A stretch of DNA of 64,000 nt from Girardinichthys multiradiatus (lineage: Eukaryota > Chordata > Actinopteri > Cyprinodontiformes > Goodeidae): NCBI RefSeq assembly GCF_021462225.1, contig NC_061806.1, positions 124,001 through 188,000 of the forward strand, read 5' to 3'. This document shows positions 23,131-35,309 of this stretch, piece after piece (position 1 is the stretch's first letter; each line of letters begins with the position of its first letter). The notes beneath the pieces were generated by a model. That model was not told the DNA's origin. It made no database searches and saw only the letters and a program-made list of their open reading frames with translations. Made by a program: the position numbers and the translations under genes.

Positions 23131-23820
23131 CAGTGTTGGGAAGGTTACTTTAAAAGTTATAGTTACTTGTTACTTCAGTGACTGAGTTAGTAACTCAGTT
23201 ACTGGACTATCAAAGTAACTAGTTACTAGGCAAAGTAACTATTCAGTTACTTTTTAGAATCTAAAATTGTGTTGCAAGTTGCTGACCAGTAAAGTAAACT
23301 TAAGCCTTTTCTGTTTGCATATGTAGGATGGTCGGAGCTGCAGAGCCACAGCAGGGCTCGGTTGTTAGCCACAAGTGTTGTGGAAGGGTGAGACGATGCA
23401 AGGTGCTTCACAGGGCTGGAGTTGCTGGTATCGAATTTCTTTGTTCCTGGACATAACTTGCAAATCAAATGATCATTTTTGCCTTTAACTTCAGCGAATG
23501 TGAAATATTGCCAATACTTCCAACTATAGAAGACCCTCCATCATCATGTTTCTCTCTTGCTGTTGGTTTACTTTGTCTGTGTCTTGAAAACCCGCCTACC
23601 TGATGCCTTCTCAGCCAATCGGTGTCATATATGACGCTATTTGCCCCACCTTCTGCTTTTTCTTTGAAGAGCACTCACTGCAGCTGCAGGAGAACCGCAG
23701 CAGCTGACTGTGCTCTTATTAAACCCCGCTTAGAGTCATACTAACATGTCACGTTACATTGTAAACATCGTTACCGAAAAAGTAACGCAGTTACTAACGC
23801 TACCATTAATCCCAACACTG
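23131..23820 (-). mobile_element. hAT transposon (internally deleted) with 8-bp target duplication
   Basis: The ends are inverted: 'cagtgttgggaaggttactt' on the left and '...taatcccaacactg' on the right. Both are flanked by the direct 8-bp duplication 'catgtatg' (23123-23130 and 23821-23828), the hallmark of hAT transposition. The interior (minus strand, about 23390-23468) encodes the pattern CKLCPGTKKFDTSNSS...VKHLASSHPST, a BED-type zinc finger of hAT transposases with its Cys pair and His residues. No catalytic domain is present at 690 bp, so this is a non-autonomous derivative. Confidence 0.9.
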
Positions 23821-23879
23821 CATGTATGTTTATGTACAGTCAATGGTTTTTGCAAATAGGGCTCATTAGTGCCAACCTA

Positions 23880-24200
23880 AAGGTAAAAGTCTTAACAGTT
23901 TGTGTCCAGGATGTGGGGGATCTGCAGAGATGTAAGCTCCTCTCTTCCTGACCCTAAGCCGTACATGTTCTGGACGGAGGGAAGGTCAGCCCCGATGACC
24001 CTCTCTGCAGACCTAATTGTTCGTTGCCATCTGTGGAATCAGCCAAACATTGCCGTGATGGATGTGCACAGGACAGTGGGAGTGTGAGGGGTGTTCTCCA
24101 GAAGTCCATCGTCATCTTTAAAGTCTTGAGCAGGTAAAGCACCACACAGACCTGTAGATTTTAATCCTGCAAGGGTGCATTTCTTGGGGCCTGGCAGTAT
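23880..24200 (-). mobile_element. Rex1-like LINE remnant
   Basis: Minus-strand translation gives decayed counterparts of the Rex1 reverse-transcriptase C-terminal region: MTMDFWRTPLTLPLS corresponds to the MVVDLRRTPPPYTPI block at 58080-58125, and LTFPPSRTC to LPSMQDLYRSR. The order is kept but a large internal part is missing. It is non-functional. Confidence 0.5.
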
Positions 24201-24463
24201 GGAACCTCACACAGCTACAGAGACTTGTTGAAAAACTGAGTGGAGATGGGGGCCAATTGTTAGGCACAGGGTCTCAGGCAGAAAGGGGGAAACAACATCA
24301 GGTCCTGGAGCTTTCCTGGTCGTCTGACACTAAAAGAGCCTATTAACACCATCCTCAATGATCTTAAGTGCAGGCAGGAGGTCAAAGGGGAGAAGGAAGG
24401 GGGTTGTAGAGTTGTTGGTAGAGGTGCAGGTAGTTCTTTTGTGTGGGAGTGGGGTGTGGGTAA

Positions 24464-24464
<1 letters not shown>

Positions 24465-24506
<42 letters not shown>
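24465..24506. repeat. TA dinucleotide microsatellite
   Basis: About 20 TA units are bounded by 'aaaga' and 'tcttt', so the whole tract is a perfect palindrome of about 50 bases able to extrude as a cruciform. Confidence 0.9.
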
Positions 24507-24507
<1 letters not shown>

Positions 24508-27500
24508 TTTCTATATTACAGACAAGTCCAGCAATGTAAAAAAAATGGGAAAAACACTCCCCACTGAGATGAAAAGTAGCCATCTTCCAATCCAAATGTC
24601 AAGTGTAAACGCTTTGAGTGTTCGGTATGATTGGAAAAGTGCTACACAAGATCAGTCAAATTACCATTTGACCCTAAATTCGCTGAACAAAATGCATCTC
24701 CTGCTTCTGAATAATAATGAGGTCAAAGATTCTATAAAAGATTTCCTTTTGAAAGTTTTCTTAAGGAAACTATCCTCCAGAATATTTAGTTGTTATAAGG
24801 CAGAATCCATCACAAATCCTACTGCGGTCCATCTGAACCATCCTCACTGAGAGTCCACCCCACTTTCCAAATCATACTTCATCAAATTACCAAATCTAAC
24901 AAAACTAAGCCCATCTGGATGAGTCCTTTGCTCCTGCCTGCTCCAACTGATGTCAAACCCCCATCCCCCAAAGGTCAATGGAAATTTTTTTGAAAGACAT
25001 TTTTGGAGCAGTAACTAAATTGCTTGGTGGGGAGTTTTGGGGTGTCTAGGAGAAAGTACAGGTGATTGCAGGGAAAGATTGTCAAACTCTCCACAGTAAA
25101 GGAGGAGCAGTTTTGATACATAAGGTGTCAGTGCGTCAGCCCAGCATGCTGCATATTTCACCAATCTGTTAAAGATCAGGTTCTATTACAAAACTTCTGC
25201 AATAATGCTGGCTGTCTTATTATTCTAAGATAAAGCAGTCCACCATCAGGAATGTGAAACCACATCACAGAGCAACCTACCCTTCATATGACAAAAAAAG
25301 AGAGAAAAAAGAGAACAGGAAACAAAGTTGTCAACCGCTGATAGAGTTTGAAACTCCAGTGACTCACAGATAGGAGCCTGGTGAGTTTAAAATAAATATG
25401 GGCCAAACTTCTGCAGGAGTAGATCAAAGATTGGATTGCAGCATAGCTGCCAACATGTCAAATTCAGAAAGTTAAAATGCCTGTCTGTTTGTTGTATGTG
25501 ATGAGGGTGTCTGCCACACCTGTCTGCCATAACCACGAGAGGATGGGGGCAGCTGGAGTTGCAAGAGAAGACAAGTGATGCTAGCACAGAAAATTTTAAA
25601 ACATTTACAGTATAACAGCTAAATAGGAAAAAACCATTAAAACAGCTTGATGTCAGTGCGGCATTTTCTCTGCAATGAAACATTTCATGAATTCCCAAAG
25701 AAAGTATTTTAAAGCATTTTAAAGTTATTATAACTATCCAAGAAAAAGAGATAATAAAGGTTTTTAGTCGCAGCTTTGTGTGTGTAGTCTTTCCAAAGCT
25801 CCTGTCAGGCTTGATCTAAGTGAAGAAAGTCTAGGAAGGACAGGACTATTAGGTGACAGGGACAATTTCCAAAGTCCTCCACAGTTCAAATAAGAAACCG
25901 ATACCAACACATAACATAGACATTTTAACCTACTTCCTGTTGTCAGACAGGTTGTATTTGAGTGAATCCTCAATTCTACAAGTCAAGCAGTCTTGGTGTG
26001 GCTTGTATAAATGGGATTATTCATGATTTACAAATACTTTTTTTTGACACCGTAGATTGAGTTTATTAGAAAAGTAGATTAATTACTGACATTCATAGCA
26101 TTACTATATCAAACTCAATCCCAAGTGAATGAAACGTCTTCCCACCCTCTTCTCTTTAATCTTCCAAATTTGGCTGATTTTAAGCGGAAACCAGGGATTT
26201 TGTTACTGCTGTCTTTATTGCTAAGTTGGCTCATAAACAAGCGATCAAACCAGTCTGTTAGTGTTTAAAACTTATTCATTATGAGCAAGAAAATACTTTT
26301 ACCTTACTCTTTTCATCAATCAGTGTTTCCATAACTGTCAGCGGGCTTGTGATAAGGGATGCGAGTGTCTGCCACAGCTACGCGAGGATGGGGGCAGCTG
26401 GGGAGACAGGATACAATGATACCAACCCACAAAAATGTTAATAATTTTCTCTAATAAAAACAGCTAAAATTGTCAGGATGATTGTTTAGAAATAGCTGGC
26501 TTATGTGTCCATTATTCTGGATTCAATTAAAAAAATTAGATATTGACTTCAAAACCTATTCCACTTACAATGTGACATTTATCCTTACTGATATCCTTAG
26601 GTTAAAGATTATTATTATTTTTTTATATATATATTTGTTTGTTTTCACTTGAGGTATACTAAAAATATATTACACGTAGAATAAATTGAGAAATTATTTA
26701 TGAAAAAAAAAGAAATTATTTTATCTCTTGTTTTTACATTACTGTGTATACTACTGAGAGCCACTGTCATTAGGCACAGATGTAGTTCAGTTCTAGTTAT
26801 GCGGTTGAATCAGTTTGGAAGAAACAGAAAAGACAGATTTGGTACCAGAGGGTACAGGTGGTGGCATGAGTGGACTGCAGTGATCAGGAAATTGCTGAAG
26901 CACCTGACAGTTAGTCCTGACAGTGAATAAATATCACTGAGACAAAGAGGATGCCTTGGAGATATACTCGACTGAATGACCAGCTCTTGATGGAGTGGCC
27001 TGATGTTGGAACCAGTGGTTACAGAAAGGCACCTCTCTGCATGTTCCAAACCAAGGGGGATTAAACTGTTTATCATTCCTCAGGCCACCCTCTACGGTCT
27101 AAGAAAAAGATCTGTATACCCCAGATGAAAGACAATTACACAACAGAACAAGCCCATCTGATTTAGACTTACACAGAGACCTCTATCTAACTCCATCAGG
27201 TACTGCAATAGAAATGTGTCTTCAAGGCATCTTCTCTGTATGGCAATCTTCACTGACTTTCTCTGACAGTCTGACTTTGCTAACTGACTGCTAACATCAT
27301 GCTTCGTTCCTGATGGCATTACTTTAGGCATTTTGGTGATCATTGAGATGGAATTAAAACACTGACATGTCCATCGCTGCTCTTCATGTGTTCAGCATTT
27401 GTCTCAGTAAGTATATGGTTTAGTTTGTAAAACATCCTCAATGCACAGCTTTAAAACTGCTGCTCATTTCTTTTGCCTGTGTTTTCTTCTGTATCTACTC

Positions 27501-30500
27501 ATCTGTTTTACCAGTAGGCTTCGAGGTTGATTGTTCCCATTCTGTCATAGGATTCCATCCTTATTATCCTATGTTTTCTGCTTCTAAGGATTTTAAACCT
27601 GTTCCAGCTTATTTAATCATTTCTTCAGACCCATTGCTTTGTTTCAGTTTTCCTGGATTTCTTTGGATTAAAGCTCTGATGTCTTCTGCTTCACCTGACC
27701 TGTGTATCTCCCTCATCAACGGCATCAGTGGCTTCTTGTCAAGATCAATGTCTCTGGATTTTTCCCCTGGATTCCCACCTGTCTGTGTTGTCAGTCTTCC
27801 CCCTGAATCTCTTGCCACTGTTACCTCGCAGCCTGTTGATTATCTTTCAGATCGTTATTATGGGAGTCTCCAAGATTAAGATGATTCTGGTTCAGCTTTC
27901 CTCACGACTAACCTGTCTTGTTTTTTCTTACCAGAGATTTCCATCAGCCATCAATGTTTCAAACAACAGACAGCATTTATATAATAAAACTGCTTTAAAA
28001 CTGCTGTGTCAATAAGTCAAGTATTAGAAACTTTACAGATGTTTATTCCAAAGTAAGAAAATGAAATAAATGCATCTAAGAACGAAAGGAAAACCGAAAT
28101 AATTTAAGTAGGTTAATCATAAATTTTCATCTTGCTCATGTAAAACTCCAAAAAATCACTCGATCAAATTCAGCCTATCAGAGAAGATTCTGCATTCAGC
28201 TGTACTTTGGTTACATTTTATGTTTAAGTAAAAAAGAAATATTACAAATTTCTTTTTTTTTTTTTAAAAACCTCAGAAACTCGGCTAATTACAGCAACAT
28301 CTTGGGTTTTGTCTGGTTTGCTACTCCTGCATCAGAGATAGCAAATGAATCACCCATCACATTCCTCTACCCATTCACTGATGTTTTATATAAAATTCAG
28401 AGCAAGAAACAACTAAGTTTACTATGACTTTTATGCTGTTACTTTACAGCTTCAAATGTTTCTTTTAATAAAGAGGGATTATCCCTGATTGGAAATTACT
28501 AAAAGCTTCAGGTAACTTTGGGTCTTGTTATTCCCGTCACTACAGTAATTGAAACTGTTTTACGGCAAACCTTATCAGTAGATTGCCTATTATAAAAGGA
28601 ACAACACAGAGAGGACACCTCAGTTATTGTCCAACATGTACTTTTCTGTTGAATGAAGTATATGTCTCACAACTTTAAAAATATATGGGTCAGATTAAAA
28701 GAAACAACAATAAACCCTTAAATCCTATTGAAGTTTTCAGTCTGATTTAACTCTGTGGATGACGTCATGTCTGAAAGACAGCAGGAGTCAGCCAGGCAGC
28801 TCTCTGCTCCCACCCAGTGTTTTCATGAGGCTCCTGCGCCTCACTGAACACAATGGCAGTCTACATAAGAGGATGACTGTCCTAAAAACACCTCAAAAGA
28901 AGAGAATAGAATTAAGGCAGTTCTTACTTTCTATTTTAAGCAAATTAAGTATTATAATTTTATAGGATAAACGCATGAAAACAGGCACCAGTCTGTGATT
29001 GCCACAGGGGTGAGTCACATTAGCATGAAGTGCATGTGTTGGTCTCTGGAAAACATTACACATGTCTAAGCTCTGAAAGATTAAACTCAAATGCTTACAT
29101 CCATGTGCTTACTACCAATTGTAGGCCTTATGCCCAGTGGCGGTTTGTGATAGGAGCAATATGGCTCACTACCCAGGGCATTGTTCTGAAAGTGTGCGGC
29201 TAAAGGAGCACTTAAAAAAAAACAGTTTTGCACCAGTTTTGCTCGTTTTCATGTCCAGTCAATGGTGAGCGAGTGCCCCCTAATGTTATGCAGAGTGAAA
29301 GCACAGTAAGAAAACATTGCTGTTTAAAGTTGATGCTGAAGAAGGTGTCTAATTCAAAGCTTTCAACCTGCCACTTTTTTTTCAGTTTTTCCATAGACTC
29401 TGGGGCACATTTGATAATTTTAGCTCAAAATCTAAAACACTTTGATTAATTGAACCTGGGCTGGATAGAATCCTTGTAGCTTTAATTTTCATACACACAA
29501 ATGCATTTAGCACTTGCAAAAAAGAAACAGCTGTATAAATTTTTTCTTAAATTCCAACATTTTACTTTCTAAACTGAAAAATATGTTTGCTGTGAATAAA
29601 TTAAACTAATATTTAATTGTATACCGAGTATTTCTTAGAATTGCCTATCGTGTGTTGCATGGTGTCGACCAAATTCTGGCACATGTTAGCAGGTATTCCA
29701 GCCCAGGATGATTGGACCATGTTCCACAGTTTCTCTTCATTTCGTTTGGCTCTGAAACAGCAATTGGACATCATTCCCAAAGGTTTTAAGGAGCAGAATA
29801 TGAAGTTTGATATATTCAAAATGAACCATGATTGGGGTTGTTTGGGTTTTGGTTGCAGGTTTTTCTTCTTATGTTTCTCGCGTTTGAAGTTTCAAATCAT
29901 GCTTCTGTTTATTATTTTCCTGGTCATGCTTTAGTTTTTGTCTTCTAGTTAATGTTTTGTCAAGTTAGGTTTTTGGATCTGTTCATGCTTTAGTTTCATG
30001 TTTTTCTAGTTATGTATTCAAGAGTCTCTTTTCTGCTCTAGCCACGTGTTTTTCTCTCCTGTCTGTTTTCATCATCTTCATTCGGTTCACCTGCACTAAG
30101 CAAGCTCGTTTCACCTTGTTCTTGCTCCATATTTACACTTCTGTTCTGTTCATTCCTCGCAGAAACATTTCGGATCATGTCACTCTGTGTTCAGTCAGTT
30201 CATGATGTTCATGCCAAGCCTTTCTATGCCTGTATTTGCCACCACCACCGAAGTAAGTTTTAATTATTAAACTATTTACTCACCACCTATGCTTCCTGTC
30301 TGTCTGGATTCCAGGGTCCTCTGTTAGACCGCACCTTACAGTTTTCTCTGCATGCGTCCATTTTAAAGCATTTGAGATGACTTAAGCTGAGCAGCAGATC
30401 ATTTTGTGCACTTTATGTTTTTTTGGCCTCTCCAATCAACGTTTTATTCAAAGTACAAAGTACTTCTGTACACTGTCTTGAATGAGCCATTTACTCCGAA

Positions 30501-30553
30501 TTACAGAAAACAATGCACTGTAGCTAGTACCTAAAACATCCGCTGCCTCTGTC
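24507..30553. other. long intergenic stretch, no gene recognised
   Basis: No exon or family motif was found. T-rich segments at about 27480-28000 and 29850-30330 have the look of retroposon untranslated regions but cannot be assigned. A short related sequence pair occurs at 25495-25560 and 26345-26405. Confidence 0.4.
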
Positions 30554-30558
30554 CTTAA

Positions 30559-31152
30559 AGCTGCAGTAGGTAACTTTTGGAAAAATGTATTTTTTATATA
30601 TTTGGTAAAACTGTCACTATGTCCACACAGTAGAATATGAGACAGATGATCTGTGGAAATATCAAGCTCCTCTGGCACCTCCCAGTGGTCCTACTGCCAT
30701 TTGCAGAAATACGCCGCTCCCGGTCAGAAACAACCAGTCAGAGCCAGGAAGAATTGTCTTAGCAGTGTCAATCTTGCTCTTGTACACGCTGCTCGCACCC
30801 CTCCCTCACACAACATGTACCGTCATTCTAGCTCAAGACTGCCGGTGTGCTGCAGCTGTGCTAATGGCGTTGTGCTAATGATTTGAGGACCAAGTTTGTA
30901 GTCAAAGTATGGGCAGGCCATAGTCAATGTAAATAAATATCGTCGATGTTTCTTTCCTACCAGTGAATGTGCCATAGCTGTCTATCCACCGTCATTTATG
31001 AATCTGATTACTAGCCTGCGCGTTTACGGCAGACTCCACACTGGGGGAGGGGCTGTAGCACAGCAGAGAGCAAGGCGGAAAGACCTGTAAGGTGTGCTCA
31101 TTCAAATTTTCAGGCTAAGTCCATGGTTTTCTCAGAACTCCCTACTGCAACT
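30559..31152. mobile_element. TTAA-target MITE, Kolobok-like
   Basis: The ends form an inverted repeat ('agctgcagtagg' on the left, 'cctactgcaact' on the right, 11 of 12 matching) and are directly flanked by TTAA on both sides (30555-30558 and 31153-31156). A TTAA duplication followed by AG-starting termini fits the Kolobok/T2 group better than piggyBac, whose ends begin CCC. No transposase frame is present in the 594 bp interior, so it is non-autonomous. The superfamily is inferred from termini only. Confidence 0.7.
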
Positions 31153-31250
31153 TTAAGTGTGGGCCACTTGTCTGACACTTGTTTTTAGACAAAATGAACA
31201 ACATCAATGATCACACTGTTAATATTTAGCATACTCCCCTTTTAAATAAT

Positions 31251-33925
31251 CAGAATCAGAATCAGAAAAGCTTTATTGCCAAGTACGTTTTTGGACATAC
31301 AAGGAATTTGTTTTGGCGTAGTCGGTGCAATACAATACAAATTAAACAATATAAACATATCTACAATATAATATAAATATATGTGCACAGTTTTAAGTGA
31401 GTGAGAGTAAATATAGAGCAGTATTGGGTGCGAGAGCAGTACAACAGTGCAGGTGATCAGTGTGCAAGTAAAGCAGGAGTCCATGCTGAACGTTAATGTA
31501 ACGCATAGAGTTACAGGTTACAGGTGTCCTGTCAGCAAAAAAAGGGGGGGTGTTGGGGAAAGGGAGAGTGTCAGGGTGGTTTCTGGGCTTTGTTAACCAG
31601 GCTGGTGGCAGATGGGAAAAAACTGTTCTTGTGGCGTGAGGTTTTGGTCCGGATGGACCGCAGCCTCCTGCCAGAGGGGAGAGTCTCAAAGAGTCTGTGA
31701 CCGGGGTGGGAGGGATCAGCCAGAATCTTCCCTGCCCGCTTCAGGGTCCTGGAGGTGTACAGTTCCTGGAGCGACAGTAGACTGCAGCCAATCACCTTCT
31801 CAGCAGACCGAATGACACGCTGCAGCCTGCCCTTATCCTTGGCTGTAGCAGCGGCGTACCAGATGGTGATGGAGGAGGTGAGGATGGACTCAATGATGGC
31901 TGTGTAGAAGTGCACCATCATAGTCTTTGGCAGGTTGAATTTCTTCAGCTGCCGCAGGAAGAACATCCTCTGCTGGGCTTTCTTGATGAGGGAGCCGATG
32001 TTTGGCTCCCACTTGAGATCCTGGGAGATGATGGTTCCCAGGAAGCGGAAAGATTCCACAGTGTCAATTGTGGAGTCACAGAGGGTGATGGGGGCAGATG
32101 GGGCTGGGTTCTGCCCGAAGTCCACAACCATCTCTACTGTCTTTAGAGCGTTGAGCTCAAGGTTGTTCTGGCTGCACCAGTCCAACAGATGGTCCACCTC
32201 CCATCTGTACGCAGACTCGTCACCATCAGAGATGAGTCCGATCAGGGTGGTGTCGTCCGCAAACTTCAGAAGCTTGACAGACTGGTGACTGGAGGTGCAG
32301 CTGTTGGTTGTACAGGGCGAAGAGCAGAGGAGAGAGAACACAGCCTTTGGGGGAACCGGTGCTGATGGTCAGGGAGTCAGAGATGTGCTTCCCCAGCCTC
32401 ACGCGCTGCTTCCTGTCAGACAGGAAGTCAGTGATCCACCTGCAGGTGGAGTCGGGCACACTCAGCTGGGAGAGCTACTCCTGGAGCAGAGCTGGGACGA
32501 TGGTGTTGAAGGCAGAGCTGAAATCCACAAACAGGATCCTGGCGTAGGTTCCTGTGGAGTCCAGGTGCCGGAAGATGAAGTGAAGGGCTAGGTTGACTGC
32601 ATCATCTACAGACCTGTTGGCTCTGTAGGCAAACTGCAGGGGGTCCAGGAGGGGGTCGGTGATGTCTTTTAGGTGTGAGAGCACAAGGCGCTCAAAGGAC
32701 TTCATCACCACAGAGATCAGGGCGACGGGTCTGAAGTCATTAAGCCCTGTGGTCCTTGGCTTCTTGGGAACAGGGACGATGGTGGAGGACTTGAAGCAGG
32801 CTGGCACATGACATGTCTCCAGCGAGGTGTTAAAAATGTCTGTGAAGACTGGAGACAGCTGATCAGCGCAGTGCTTCAGGCTGGCTGGTGAGACAGAATC
32901 CGGAACAGCAGCTTTCCGGGGGTTCTGTCTCCTGAAGAGTTTGTTGACGTCCCTCTCCTGGATGGAAAGAGCCATCCTCAGCGTGGGTAGGAGGCTGGTG
33001 GGGGGGAACTTCAGGGTGGGGGTTGGAGGTGCCAAGGCCCCTCTTGAGGTTGGGGAGGTGGGGGTGGTGGATTGTGGCTGCAGCTGTTGGGGGGCGTCGT
33101 GGGGGATGGTTGCAGGACTGTCCCTTTCTCTTTCAAAGCGGCAGTAGAACTCGTTCAGGTCGTTGGCGAGGCGTCGGTCGTTGATGGAGTGGGGGGCTTT
33201 CGGCTTGTAGTTGGTGATTTGCTTGAGCCCTTTCCAGACAGATGCAGAGTCATTGGCTGAGAACTGGATTTGGAGCTTCTCAGAGTACAGTCGTTTGGCC
33301 TCTTTCACTGCCTTGCCAAACTTGTACTTAGCCTCTCTGTATATGTCTTTGTCCCCACTCCTGAAGGCCTCTTCCTTATCCAGTCTTAACCTTCTGAGTT
33401 TGGCTGTGAACCAGGGTTTGTCGTTGTTGTAACTCACCCTGGTGCATGATGGTACACAGCTGTCCTCACAGAAGCTGATGTAGGAAGTCACAGCCTCTGT
33501 GTACTCGTCCAGACTGTTGGTAGTAGTCCTGAACACATCCCAGTCTGTACAGCCTAAACACGCCTGGAGATTCTCCACAGCCTCACTGCTCCACTTCCTT
33601 GTCGTCCTCACAACAGGTTTGCAGAGCTTTAGTTTCTGCCTGTATGCAGGAATCAGGTGGACCATGATGTGGTCGGATTGGCCCAGTGCAGCACGTGGGA
33701 CGGCGTGATAAGCGTCTCTGATGGTGGTGTAACAGTGATCCAGAATGTTGTCCTCTCTGGTCAGACATTTAATAAACTGTCTATATTTGGGGAGTTCCTG
33801 GATGAGATTACCTTTGTTAAAGTCGCCAACAACGATTACTAAGGAGTCCGGGTTGGTCCGCTCCACACTCAGTATCTGGTCGGCGAGCATGTGCTGTGCG
33901 ACCTGCACGTTAGCTTGCATGATTT
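31251..33925 (-). mobile_element. Rex1 non-LTR retrotransposon, 5'-truncated, recent
   Basis: The element starts within the C-terminal part of the endonuclease ([22 protein letters not shown]), carries almost the whole reverse transcriptase, and ends in a 3' UTR with 'gctttattgccaagtacgtt' and short 'cagaat' repeats at 31251. It is nearly identical to the copy at 43.6-44.8 kb over the shared part, so both are young. Two lesions break the reading frame. The element lies between edn2 and hivep3. Confidence 0.9.
31571..33920 (-). pseudogene. Rex1 endonuclease/reverse-transcriptase polyprotein, two lesions
   Basis: The encoded enzyme would copy the element RNA into DNA at the target site. Motifs in order: endonuclease end GDFN and SDH; RT motif FKSSTIVPVPKK; FRPVALISVVMKSFERLV; LQFAYRANRSVDDAV; FVDFSSAFNTI (first catalytic Asp); GSPKGCVLSPLLFALY; KLLKFADDTTLIG (FADD catalytic box); RFLGTIIS; and the C-terminal SFFPSATSLVNK. 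The first part is open from 33920 to 32475, where a single nonsense codon (TAG in place of the Lys expected after LLQE) interrupts it. A one-base insertion near 32310 then shifts the frame just before the FADD region; the sister copy at 44.7 kb lacks that extra base. Confidence 0.88.
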
Positions 33926-34087
33926 AATTATGTAGAATCAGCAGCATGCATGGGATGACAGATGAGTCTATTGGTTTTCTCTTACTCTACTACATCTAGT
34001 ATGTATACAGAAATAAAAATTTAAAAATTACTTATCTGCTTAGTGATGCTGCACTTCCATTATTTAACAATTAAGAGAAATATTTTA

Positions 34088-35307
34088 CACTCACCAGCCA
34101 CTTTATTAGGTACACCTTGCTAGTACTGGGTTGGACCCCCTTTCGCCTTCAGAACTGCCTTAATCCTTGGTGGCATAGATTCAACAAGGTACTGGAAACA
34201 TTCCTCAGAGAGTTTGGTCCATATTGACATGATAGCATCACACAGATGCTGCAGATTTGTCGGCTGCACATCCATGATGCGAATCTCCCGTTCCACCACA
34301 TCCCAAAGGTGCTCTATTGGATTGACATCTGGTGACTGTGGAGGTCATTTGAGTCCAGTGAACTCATTGTCATGTTCAAGAAACCAGTCTGAGATGATTC
34401 GTGCTTTATGACATGGTGTGTTATCCTGCTGGAAGTAACCATCAGAAGATGGGTACACTGTGGTCATAAAGGGATGGACATGGTCAGCAACAATACTCAG
34501 GTAGGCTGTGGCGTTGACACGATGCTCAGTTGGTACTAAGGGGTCCAAAGTGTGCCAAGAAAATACCCCCCACACCATTACACCACCACCACTGGCCTGA
34601 ACTTTTGATACAAGGCAGGATGGATCCATGCCTTCACGTTGTTGATGCCAAATTCTGACCCTACCATCCGATTGTCGCAGCTGAAATCAAGACTCATCAG
34701 ACCAGGCAACGTTTTTCCAATCTTCTGTTGTCCAATTTTGGTGAGTCTGTGTGAATTGTAGCCTCAGTTTCCTGTTCTTAGCTGACAGGAGTGGCTCCCG
34801 GTGTGGTCTTCTGCTGCTGTAGCCCATCCGCCTCAAGGTTCGACGTGTTGTACATTCAGAGATGCTCTTCTGCATGCCTTGGTTGTAACAAGTGGTTATT
34901 TGAGTTACTGTTGCCTTTCTGTCAGCTCGAACCAGTCTGGCCATTCTCCTCTGACCTCTGGCATCAACAAGGCATTTGCACCCACAGAACTGCCACTTAC
35001 TGTATATTTTCTCTTTTTCGGACCATTCTCTGTAAACCCTAGAGATGGTAGAGCGTAAAAATCCCACTAGATCAGCAGTTTCTGAAATACTCAGACCAGC
35101 CCGTCTGGCACCAACAACCATGCCACGTTCAAAGTCACTTAAATCACCTTTCTTCCCCATTCTGATGCTCGGTTTGAACTGCAGCAGATCGTCTTGACCA
35201 TGTCTACATGCCTGAATGCATTGAGTTGCTGCCATGTGATTGGCTGATTAGAAATTTGCGTTAACGAGCAGTTGGGCAGGTGTACCTAATAAAGTGGCCG
35301 GTGAGTG
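34088..35307 (-). mobile_element. Tc1/mariner transposon with DD36E-type transposase, complete ends
   Basis: The terminal inverted repeats are about 30 bp with one mismatch (left 'cactcaccagccactttatt', right end reading back as 'cactcaccggccactttatt') and are flanked by the TA target duplication at 34086-34087 and 35308-35309. The 1220-bp element carries one transposase gene on the minus strand with two in-frame stops. Size and structure are otherwise those of a full-length element. Confidence 0.92.
34118..35235 (-). pseudogene. Tc1/mariner transposase pseudogene (DD36E)
   Basis: It starts at 35235 or at the internal MGKKGDLSDFERG methionine. The N-terminal helix-turn-helix (GMVVGARRAGLSISETADLV, STISRVYREW) is followed by a second DNA-binding part (TTRRTLRRMGYSSRRPHRE), then the catalytic core WSDES, QQDNTPCHKA and VNPIEHLW. 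There are 36 positions between the second Asp and the Glu. Stop one is a TGA directly after WSDES (about 34688), where Arg is usual. Stop two is a TGA after TGLK (about 34343), where Trp of the WPPQSPD motif is expected. Both look like single transitions in an otherwise full-length gene. Confidence 0.88.
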
Positions 35308-35309
35308 TA

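Noticed and set aside
24260..24595. 111-codon minus-strand frame
   Set aside because: It runs through the TA microsatellite and has no conserved features.
27480..30340. T-rich stretches as retroposon untranslated regions
   Set aside because: They have a suggestive look but no terminal sequence, target duplication or second copy in the window to confirm it.
31910..33842. Plus-strand frames of up to 117 codons in the Rex1 element
   Set aside because: They are shadows of the minus-strand reverse transcriptase and are repeated in the same way in the second Rex1 copy.
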